A DNA stretch of 34,073 bases from Bradyrhizobium sp. NAS80.1 (GTDB taxonomy: Bacteria; Pseudomonadota; Alphaproteobacteria; Rhizobiales; Xanthobacteraceae): NCBI RefSeq assembly GCF_001908205.1, contig NZ_LGHL01000016.1, positions 1 to 34,073 on the forward strand, written 5' to 3'. Both the position numbers and the translations under genes were made by a program. This document shows positions 27,549 to 34,073 of this stretch, one piece after another. Position 1 is the first letter of the stretch. Each line of letters begins with the position of its first letter. Under the pieces are notes generated by a model. The model worked only from the letters and a program-made list of their open reading frames with translations. It did no database searches and was not told the DNA's origin.

Positions 27549-28700
27549 TCAGAACGAGGAGCTTACCATTTCCTTCAGAACTTCGTTGGCGCCGCCGTAG
27601 ATGCGCTGCACGCGACTGTCGGCCCACATGCGTGCGATCGGCGATTCCTGGATGTAACCATAGCCGCCGTGCAGTTGAACACACTCGTCAATAACGCGGC
27701 ACTGGCAGTCGGTCAGCCAATACTTCGCCATGGCCGCCGTAACGGAATCGAGTCGACCATCGATAAATTGCTGGATGCAGTTGTCTGCAAATACACGCCC
27801 GATATGAGTCTCAGTCTTGCATTCTGCAAGCTTGAATCGCGTGTTTTGCAAGTCTAGCAGAGGCTTGCCAAACGCCTTTCGCTCCTTGACGTAACCCGCG
27901 GTAATTTCCACGGCGCGCTCCGCTACAGCGACTGCGCTGAGGCCGATGGACAGCCGCTCGTAGCGGAACTGATCCATCATCTGGAACAGCCCTCGCCCTT
28001 CGTTTGGGCCCAGCAGATTTCCGACAGGAACACGCACGTCATCGAGGAACAACTCGCAAGTGTCTTGAGCGTGCCGGCCGATTTTGTGGAGCGGACGGCC
28101 AACCCGGTAGCCGGGCAAGTCTTTGGTCTCAAGCACCAACAGCGACAGCGCCTTCGGGCCAGGCGCCCTGGGGTCGGTCCGTACGGCAAGGCAGACGAGG
28201 CCCGCTTGCCAGCCATTGGTGATGAATGTCTTGGAGCCGTTGATCACATAGTGATCGCCATCCTTTCGAGCGGTGGTCTTTGTGCCCTGCAGGTCAGAGC
28301 CCGAGCTGGGCTCCGTCAAGCCGACCGCGCCGACAAGTTCGCCGCTGGACATGCGCGGAAGCCAGCGATGCCTCTGCTCTTCGCTGCCGTAGGCGAGGAT
28401 GTAGTGAGCGACGATGCTCTGGATGCTGAGGCCAAAGTGGACGCCGCTTCGGGCGAGCTCCTCGATGACGATGGCCTCGTGAGCAAAGGTCCCGCCCCCG
28501 CCTCCATATTCCTCGGGTACGTCGGGGAGCAGCAAGCCCATCTTGCCCGCCTTAATCCAAGCGTCCGCATCCGGATGACCCTGCTCAGCCCAACGCGCAT
28601 GGTGGGGCGTAAGCTCCATTTCGATAAACTGGCGAACCGTCTTCTGAAAGATCCTTGTCTCGTCGGTGATCCAAGGCGATTCGTACCGTGCCAATGTCAT
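27549..28700 (-). CDS. Acyl-CoA dehydrogenase-family flavoprotein
   Basis: About 383 residues from ATG 28700 (an upstream extension to 28790 lacks family resemblance). Signatures: GAVGLTEPSSGSDLQGT (FAD/substrate loop), KTFITNGWQAG, and ECVQLHGGYGYIQESPIARMWADSRVQRIYGGANEV. The usual C-terminal catalytic Glu position reads YGG, but E248 in RYERLSIG matches the base of the LCAD/isovaleryl-CoA subgroup, so it should be active. It converges with the thioesterase gene (71 bases apart) and is divergent from asnB. Family members oxidise acyl-CoA or, in some pathways, aminoacyl-carrier protein; the latter would fit this setting (inference). Confidence 0.85.
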   Translation of the reverse strand: MTLARYESPWITDETRIFQKTVRQFIEMELTPHHARWAEQGHPDADAWIKAGKMGLLLPDVPEEYGGGGGTFAHEAIVIEELARSGVHFGLSIQSIVAHYILAYGSEEQRHRWLPRMSSGELVGAVGLTEPSSGSDLQGTKTTARKDGDHYVINGSKTFITNGWQAGLVCLAVRTDPRAPGPKALSLLVLETKDLPGYRVGRPLHKIGRHAQDTCELFLDDVRVPVGNLLGPNEGRGLFQMMDQFRYERLSIGLSAVAVAERAVEITAGYVKERKAFGKPLLDLQNTRFKLAECKTETHIGRVFADNCIQQFIDGRLDSVTAAMAKYWLTDCQCRVIDECVQLHGGYGYIQESPIARMWADSRVQRIYGGANEVLKEMVSSSF

Positions 28701-28899
28701 GTTCGGTCTCGAATTACAGCCGTGAGCAATTGAACTTCCGGCGATCCCGCACCCATCCCTCAGCGGAACAGGCAACGGCAAATGGCCCACAATACAATGT
28801 CAACCATTTTAATCCTGTTGTAAATCCAAATCAAATCGGCAATGATTGCCGCAATATATTTAATTTATCGATGAATTGCTAATAACGGGGGTGATTGTC
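28701..28899. promoter_or_regulatory. Divergent promoter region, acyl-CoA dehydrogenase / asnB, with AT octamer
   Basis: 199 bases. The octamer ATTTAATT is at 28858-28865, 35 bases before the TTG start of asnB, inside an AT-rich stretch 28800-28880. GGGGGTG at 28887-28893 is the likely ribosome-binding site for that TTG. Confidence 0.5.
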
Positions 28900-30567
28900 T
28901 TGTGCGGCTTCATCGGAATCTTCGAGTTCAAGGAACCGCTCGAAACTGTTCGCATGCGCGCGCTGGAAATGGCAAAAACGGTTAGACATCGCGGGCCGGA
29001 CTGGAGCGGAATATACACAAACGAACATGCAGTACTCGCGCATGAGCGACTTTCGATCGTTGACGTCGAGCACGGCGCGCAACCTCTTCTCGATGTCGCT
29101 GCAGGCCGCGCACTTGCCGTAAACGGCGAGATTTACAACCATCTCGCGCTCCAGAGAGAGCTGAAGCGCCCGCACGCATGGAAGACGAAATCAGATTGCG
29201 AGATCATCCTGTACCTCTACGATGAGTATGGGCCCGCGCTGTGCGAAATGCTCAGCGGAATTTTCGCCTTCGCCCTCTTCGACGCAACGACGCGTGACTT
29301 CTTCGTGGCGCGCGACCACATAGGCATCATCCCACTCTACATAGGATGGAACAGCGATGGCTCGACCTACGTCGCGAGCGAAATGAAGGCCCTCGACGCC
29401 ATCTGCGAGTCAGTCCAAGAGTTTCCGCCAGGTCATTATTATACCGGGAGCGAAAAAAGATTCGTCAAATGGTACGATCCTGTGTGGGCGCGCACCGTAC
29501 CCACGGAAAGAGTTTCTCTGCAGCGACTGCGAGCTACCCTTGAGACAGCCGTTAAACAGCAACTGATGTGCGATGTCCCCTATGGCGTGCTCATATCAGG
29601 AGGCCTCGACTCGTCCCTCATAGCTGCAATTGCGGCGCGGCACCGGTTCAAAAGGATAGAATCGGGAGAGACCGAAGAAGCATGGTGGCCGAGGCTGCAC
29701 TCATTTTCGGTCGGGCTCCAGGGGTCGCCGGACGCGGAGTACGCGCGCAAAGTGGCGGCGCATATTGGTACGGTCCACCATGAGCTCGTCTTCACGCTAC
29801 AGGAGGGACTCGACGCCGTCCGAGACGTCATTCGCCATCTAGAGACCTTTGACGTTACGTCTATTCGGGCGGCAACACCCATGTACCTCATGGCGCGCAA
29901 GATAAAATCGATGGGCATCAAGATGGTGCTCTCAGGAGAAGGCGCCGATGAGGTGTTCGGAGGGTATCTGTATTTCCACATGGCGCCGACGCCAAAGGAA
30001 TTTCACGAGGAGACCGTGCGAAAGCTCTTCGCGCTCAGCAAGTACGATTGCTGTCGCGCAAATAAAGCGACAGCTGCCTGGGGGCTGGAGACGCGTGTGC
30101 CGTTCCTGGACAAGGAGTTTCTCGACTACGCGATGTCAATAGATCCGGCAGATAAGATGTGTCCGGGTAAGACGATCGAGAAGGGCATATTGCGCGAGGC
30201 TTTTCGGGATCTTCTTCCTGAGGAGGTCCTGTGGCGTCAGAAGGAGCAATTCTCCGATGGCGTGGGATACGGCTGGATCGACTGCCTGAAACGTCACGCG
30301 GAGGAAAAGGTCACGGACGAAATGATGGCAGACGTTGCGCAGCGATTTCCGCAGCAAACGCCGACGTCGAAGGAAGGATATTTATATAGAGCGATCTTTG
30401 ATAGTATTTTCCAGAATCCGACCGCCTGTCTCACCGTTCCTGTCGGTCCTTCTATTGCTTGTTCGACCCCGACGGCATTTCGCTGGTCGCAAGATTTCGC
30501 GAAGATGGACGATCCATCAGGGAGAGCGGTTAAAGGCGTGCACCTTTATGCTGTCACCGCAATCTGA
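28900..30567 (+). CDS. asnB: Asparagine synthetase B (glutamine-hydrolysing)
   Basis: About 555 residues, near-full-length match in memory to E. coli AsnB from the N-terminus to the last codons (C-terminal MDDPSGRAVKGVH). TTG 28900 is the start: it makes the catalytic Cys residue 2 (MCGF), needed by class II glutaminases, and follows GGGGGTG. In the glutaminase domain RHRGPDWSG, HERLSIVD, AVNGEIYN are intact; in the synthetase domain the ATP-pyrophosphatase loop SGGLDSS (233-239) and SGEGADEVFGGY are intact. It makes Asn from Asp, Gln and ATP. Next to an Asn-coded adenylation gene it may supply that pathway (inference), though it may also be a second housekeeping copy. Confidence 0.95.
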   Translation: MCGFIGIFEFKEPLETVRMRALEMAKTVRHRGPDWSGIYTNEHAVLAHERLSIVDVEHGAQPLLDVAAGRALAVNGEIYNHLALQRELKRPHAWKTKSDCEIILYLYDEYGPALCEMLSGIFAFALFDATTRDFFVARDHIGIIPLYIGWNSDGSTYVASEMKALDAICESVQEFPPGHYYTGSEKRFVKWYDPVWARTVPTERVSLQRLRATLETAVKQQLMCDVPYGVLISGGLDSSLIAAIAARHRFKRIESGETEEAWWPRLHSFSVGLQGSPDAEYARKVAAHIGTVHHELVFTLQEGLDAVRDVIRHLETFDVTSIRAATPMYLMARKIKSMGIKMVLSGEGADEVFGGYLYFHMAPTPKEFHEETVRKLFALSKYDCCRANKATAAWGLETRVPFLDKEFLDYAMSIDPADKMCPGKTIEKGILREAFRDLLPEEVLWRQKEQFSDGVGYGWIDCLKRHAEEKVTDEMMADVAQRFPQQTPTSKEGYLYRAIFDSIFQNPTACLTVPVGPSIACSTPTAFRWSQDFAKMDDPSGRAVKGVHLYAVTAI

Positions 30568-30898
30568 TTTTCAGATGATCCGGCTGGTGCAAGGCTGACG
30601 CCCATCAATATTTCGGTTCTTTACACGACGCCCGCCATTTCTGGGGCCATGCGTAGCAGCAAGCAGTCATAGTCCACTCTCGTGATTTATCGCGAAATTC
30701 CCGACCGGAGTAACTCGCGCAAAGCTCGCTTCGGTGTCAAACTTGCCGTGCAGACGGCGCGCTGGTTGGCCCGGATCATGATGTGGCATGCACCCACTGA
30801 TGGGCGCGACCGCCGCTGATGGTGGCCATCCTGGCCGCTGCGCTGGAGCGGCCATCACATCGTCAAGCGCCGGCGGATCTCACCCAAAATATGAGTTC
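30568..30898. other. Intergenic region between asnB and the small sorted protein
   Basis: 331 bases between two convergent stops. Short open frames show no domain. I see no hairpin with T-run, nor the AT octamer. Confidence 0.3.
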
Positions 30899-31144
30899 TC
30901 AGTCGGCTTTATGGCGGCGCCTCGCCAGCCAGTAGACGCCATAGGCAACGGCGATGACGGGAAGTCCCGCGCCTACGATAGGTCCGGGGGCCCCATGGAC
31001 GCCACCATCTGACCAATTTGTGGGCGAGCCACCTTGATATACCCAGTTGTCGGGCGACAAAGCGGCATTGTAGAACACATAACCAGTGGTTACAGCACCG
31101 CTTGCCGCCAACAGGAACAGGACAGTCCTGAGGATTGAAAACAT
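30899..31144 (-). CDS. Short exported protein with C-terminal exosortase-type sorting signal
   Basis: 81 residues, too small for a typical enzyme. N-terminal hydrophobic segment (residues 7-24, signal peptide or anchor), a polar middle with NWVYQGG and TNWSDGG, then PGPIVGAGLP at residues 53-62, a hydrophobic helix (61-74) and RRRHK at 75-79. Motif-helix-Arg order is that of PEP-CTERM-like signals read by exosortases, and an exosortase-like gene is at 23290-24129. ATG 31144 has AAGGA nine bases upstream. It is divergent from the Wzc-like gene. Alternative: a simple two-helix membrane protein. The PGP variant should be compared with known signals, which I could not do. Confidence 0.6.
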   Translation of the reverse strand: MFSILRTVLFLLAASGAVTTGYVFYNAALSPDNWVYQGGSPTNWSDGGVHGAPGPIVGAGLPVIAVAYGVYWLARRRHKAD

Positions 31145-31449
31145 ATTTTATTTCCTTAATTTCCTAACCGAATTGCTAGCAACAAATAGAAATATAACGT
31201 ATTATTTAATTATCCGCAACTGGGCGTCGACCATCCATAAGACACGCTGCCCCGCGTCGATTCGGCGCATCCTGGCCCTCAAATTCGCGGGTTAATATTT
31301 AATCTGACCTGTTTCACTTATTTAATTTGGACCGACCACAATTTTCGATGTATTTTGCGGTAGTCCTACCCACCTCCGGGACGGCAACGGCAACCGACGC
31401 CTGCCGGTTTATTTCCCGGTCGTAGTGCAGACGACGTGAGAAATATCAG
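31145..31449. promoter_or_regulatory. Divergent promoter region, small sorted protein / Wzc-like gene, two AT octamers
   Basis: 305 bases, mostly AT-rich. The octamer ATTTAATT lies at 31204-31211 and 31320-31327, with a close relative AATATTTAATC between them near 31294-31303. GTGAG at 31435-31439 lies upstream of the start codon. Likely shared control of the sorted protein and the kinase. Confidence 0.5.
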
Positions 31450-33771
31450 ATGCTTCAAAGCAATTTCGCCCAGACGGACAGACCGAGGGCGACGCTCTCC
31501 AGCATGGAAGCGATGCCATCAGGGGATCAGAACGGGATCGGCCCTCTGCTGCATTTTGCTCGCGGCTTTATCCGCCGTCAGTACGGCATTGTCATCCTCG
31601 CCACCGTCCTCTCGCTCGCGATTGGTATAGTCTTTCTGCGTGTCATGCCGCCGACCTATACGGCGCATGTGCAGATTCAGTTGGGAATTCCCAAGCCACA
31701 GTTTGTCCAGCAACAATCGCTCGTCGCGGAGCCCTCTTTAGACCTAAGGGAATTTGAGACCCAATTGCAGATCCTCAGGTCCGCGCCGATTGCGAACACC
31801 GTGATCAATCGTCTCAACCTGTCCACTGATCTCGAACACGGTTCGCCCTCGCCGCTAGGCTCGTTGATACGGCATGTTCGGGGATGGTTTGGTGGGGCGC
31901 CGGGGAGTGCGCAGGAGCCGGTGGCTGATGCTACACTGATAGCTTTCCTGGATCGACTATCCGTTGCGCGGGTCAACGCGAGCAACGTGGTCGAACTTAC
32001 CTTCAATTGGAACCGGCCTGACCGGGCAGCCGAGATCGCGAATGCCATCGCCGATGCCTACATTGCCGATCAGCTTAATGCCAAGGCGGCGGCCAATCGG
32101 ACCGCGACACAATGGCTACAGCAGAGGCTACGGGAATTGGGCGATCAGGCAGAAACTGCGGAGCGCGCGGTCAACGCCTATAAATCCGAAAACAATATCG
32201 TTTCCACGGGAGGAAAGCCTATCGACGAACAGCAAGTGGTCGAATTGAACGGTCGACTGGTATCGGCCCGCGCCCAGACCGCGGAAGTTTTGGCCCGCCT
32301 CAATCGCTATGAAAGCATTCTCAAGGAAAATCCCGCAGTCTCGCAGTCTATCGGCACTTTGGATACTGCCGGCTCCGACGTGCTGGCCAGTACGATCATT
32401 ACCAATCTGCGTCAGCAATATCTCGAATTGGCCAGAAGAGAGAGCGACTATTCCGCCAAATTCGGCCGGGACCATCGAAGTGTCGTCAATCTACGCGCGC
32501 AAATGCTGGAGCTTCGCGCCTCCATTTTCGACGAGGTTCGTCGCCTGACTGAGACAAGCAGAAGCGATTATGAGGTTGCCAAACAGCGCCAGCAGGAGCT
32601 CGAGAAACAGTTGGCGGGAGCCGTCTCGTCGTCGCGCACGACCAATTCCGCCGAGGTGACTCTGCGCGAACTCGAGACCAGGGCAAAGGGGTACCGAAAT
32701 CTCTATGAGACCTTTCTGCAGCGCTATATGGCGTCGGCCCAGCAAGAGTCGTTTCGGACTTCGGAAGCAAGGGTAATCTTCCCGGCTTCCCCACCGCAGA
32801 GCAAAAGCAAACCGAAAACGCCGATCGTGCTGGCGCTGGCGCTGTTCGGAGGAGTTGGTCTCGGGGTCGGATTGGGATTCCTCAGAGAAGCAATGGATCG
32901 AGTATTCCGGACGCCGGATCAGATCGAATCGGCCTTGGGCCTACCCTGCCTCTCGATCGTTCCTCTGTTGCAAGCTGCTACGCTGCGAAAGCTAAAACCC
33001 ATCGGTCGCCCGCCTTCCGATCCCGAAATTCGAAGGACAGTGTCGACCGCCTCGCCAATGCACTGGGCCTTCGTGCATATGCCGTTGTCGAGGTTCGCGG
33101 AATCCATCCGATCTATCAAATTGGGAATCGACCTGAACCCAACGCAGATTTCGAACAGGATCATCGGAATTACGTCATCGCTACCGCACGAAGGCAAGTC
33201 CACCATAGCCGCCTCTCTGGCCCAGCTCATTGGGCAAAGCGGAAAGAGCGTCATCGTCATTGACTGCGATCTCCGGAACCCATCGCTATCGGCCGCGCTT
33301 GCTCCTGATGCCACCGTCGGCCTTCTGGAGGTCATTTCTGGAGGGAATTCGATTGAGGCGGCCGTATGGAATGAGCCGAAGACCAATCTCGCCTTTTTGC
33401 CGGCAGTCACGAATCGTCGCGTACTTCACAGCAGCGAGATCTTGGCGACCGAGCAGATGCGGAAGCTCTTCGACCTGCTACGATCGACCTACGATTATGT
33501 CATTGTCGATCTGCCTCCGCTGTCGCCCGTAGTGGATGTCCGCGCAACTTCGACGCTCGTGGATTCCTTCGTTCTTGTCGTCGAGTGGGGAAAAACCAAA
33601 ATCGACGTGGTCCAGCATGCGTTGCACACAGCGCCAAACATCTACGAAAGCCTGATCGGCGTGGTGCTGAACAAGACCGACATTAAATCCATGATCCGCT
33701 ACGACGCTTATAGAAGTGATTATTACAGCGACGATCATTACATCCACTACAACCTTAGCGATTCCAGCTAG
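31450..33771 (+). CDS. Wzc/ExoP-type polysaccharide co-polymerase with tyrosine-kinase domain
   Basis: 773 residues, inner membrane. Wzz-type domain with the first helix at about 44-62, a long periplasmic coiled part (about 190-430), the second helix near 455-478, and a cytoplasmic BY-kinase: Walker A in SSLPHEGKSTIAASL (about 574-588), Walker A' VIDCDLRNPSL, Walker B YVIVDLPPL. Six Tyr in the last 25 residues (751, 754, 758, 759, 764, 767) form the autophosphorylation cluster. It controls polymer length and export together with Wzy. Start ATG 31450; GTGAG is upstream. Divergent from the small sorted-protein gene. Complete. Confidence 0.92.
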   Translation: MLQSNFAQTDRPRATLSSMEAMPSGDQNGIGPLLHFARGFIRRQYGIVILATVLSLAIGIVFLRVMPPTYTAHVQIQLGIPKPQFVQQQSLVAEPSLDLREFETQLQILRSAPIANTVINRLNLSTDLEHGSPSPLGSLIRHVRGWFGGAPGSAQEPVADATLIAFLDRLSVARVNASNVVELTFNWNRPDRAAEIANAIADAYIADQLNAKAAANRTATQWLQQRLRELGDQAETAERAVNAYKSENNIVSTGGKPIDEQQVVELNGRLVSARAQTAEVLARLNRYESILKENPAVSQSIGTLDTAGSDVLASTIITNLRQQYLELARRESDYSAKFGRDHRSVVNLRAQMLELRASIFDEVRRLTETSRSDYEVAKQRQQELEKQLAGAVSSSRTTNSAEVTLRELETRAKGYRNLYETFLQRYMASAQQESFRTSEARVIFPASPPQSKSKPKTPIVLALALFGGVGLGVGLGFLREAMDRVFRTPDQIESALGLPCLSIVPLLQAATLRKLKPIGRPPSDPEIRRTVSTASPMHWAFVHMPLSRFAESIRSIKLGIDLNPTQISNRIIGITSSLPHEGKSTIAASLAQLIGQSGKSVIVIDCDLRNPSLSAALAPDATVGLLEVISGGNSIEAAVWNEPKTNLAFLPAVTNRRVLHSSEILATEQMRKLFDLLRSTYDYVIVDLPPLSPVVDVRATSTLVDSFVLVVEWGKTKIDVVQHALHTAPNIYESLIGVVLNKTDIKSMIRYDAYRSDYYSDDHYIHYNLSDSS

Positions 33772-34073
33772 TTTCCTGACCTGGGAATCCCGAATTGGCG
33801 GAAGCGCGCTTCGGGGCAGCTTCTGAAAAGATCCCCTCGGGCATTGTTGGGCGGCTCGTCTGAGCAACAAGCTGCGCCACCCGGGCGCTGCCGTTCTGCG
33901 CTTCAACCCGCGAGAGCCAGCATTTTCACGTGCGGCGCCCCCCCCTCAACGGTATCCGTCCGGTGAAGCTTTCAATTACCCACAAGCGCCTGATTCAATT
34001 GCGGGAGGCTTCGATCGAAGAATCTTGAATCGGATGAATCGCTTGTGATTCATTGTTGAGCACCTGAATCGCG
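33772..34073. other. Right-edge intergenic region with GANTC cluster
   Basis: 302 bases after the kinase gene without a convincing gene. The last 82 bases contain six GANTC sites (see separate feature). No terminator with T-run was seen. Confidence 0.3.
33992..34070. repeat. Cluster of six GANTC sites (CcrM motif)
   Basis: GATTC/GAATC at 33992-33996, 34020-34024, 34027-34031, 34036-34040, 34047-34051 and 34066-34070. GANTC is the recognition sequence of the alphaproteobacterial CcrM methyltransferase, and clusters of this kind are known at cell-cycle-controlled promoters. No gene is visible to its right because the window ends. Confidence 0.5.

Noticed and set aside
28065..28733. Long plus-strand open frame opposite the acyl-CoA dehydrogenase
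   Set aside because: Antisense shadow of a clear gene, explained by GC-rich codon use.
28900..30567. AsnB as a WbpS/WbtH-type amidotransferase of a uronic acid (e.g. ManNAcA)
   Set aside because: The sequence is close to canonical E. coli AsnB along its length, including its C-terminus, so Asn synthesis is the better call; a side activity is not excluded.
30667..30858. 63-codon open frame on the minus strand after asnB
   Set aside because: No ribosome-binding site or domain; GC-rich chance frame.

Overview
The window looks like an alphaproteobacterial, probably Bradyrhizobium-type (Rhizobiales), surface-polysaccharide locus. Reasons: GC-rich genes separated by very AT-rich intergenic DNA, a YdcF protein of rhizobial style, a Wzc/ExoP-type co-polymerase with a tyrosine-rich tail, and a small protein with a C-terminal PGPIVGAGLP + membrane helix + Arg-rich signal of a kind I associate with Bradyrhizobium. 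The genus is inference. I saw no rRNA, tRNA, CRISPR array or intact insertion sequence.

Layout. 1-2577 (minus): 5' part of a giant beta-helix/Ig-like surface protein running off the left edge. 3489-9732: a StrF-like glycosyltransferase (plus), then Wzy-like polymerase, 2-oxoglutarate oxygenase, secreted all-alpha protein, YdcF protein and sugar-type methyltransferase (all minus). 10108-14556: Wzx-like flippase (plus), second methyltransferase (minus), large exported protein of unknown function (plus). 14937-18193 (minus): wecC-wecB-wecG, the route to UDP-ManNAcA and its transfer to a lipid carrier. 18338-22707: two GT2 glycosyltransferases (plus) alternating with a toroid-like protein and a polysaccharide deacetylase (minus). 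22839-24129 (minus): an exosortase-like membrane protease with an overlapping small membrane-anchored partner. 24587-30567: a small nonribosomal-peptide-type island: adenylation-carrier protein with an Asn-like specificity code, a trans-acting thioesterase with a TubC_N-like docking domain and a Cys nucleophile, an acyl-CoA dehydrogenase, and a complete E. coli-like AsnB. 30899-33771: an 81-residue protein with an exosortase-type sorting signal, divergent from the Wzc/ExoP-type kinase.

How it may work together. WecB/WecC/WecG and the GT2 enzymes would build a ManNAcA-containing repeat, Wzx flips it, Wzy polymerises it, and the Wzc-like protein controls length and export; methyltransferases, oxygenase, deacetylase and exported proteins would decorate or trim it. 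No initiating phosphoglycosyltransferase and no outer-membrane exporter is in the window. The adenylation island could supply an Asn-derived small molecule or substituent, with AsnB supplying Asn.

The most notable non-coding signal is the octamer AATTAAAT/ATTTAATT: I find ten copies, all intergenic, in promoter regions of both the polysaccharide half and the amino-acid-activation half, which suggests one shared regulator. Four genes are each broken by a single extra G/C in a run of six or seven; these may be assembly errors or real slippage. The window ends in a tight cluster of six GANTC (CcrM) sites.
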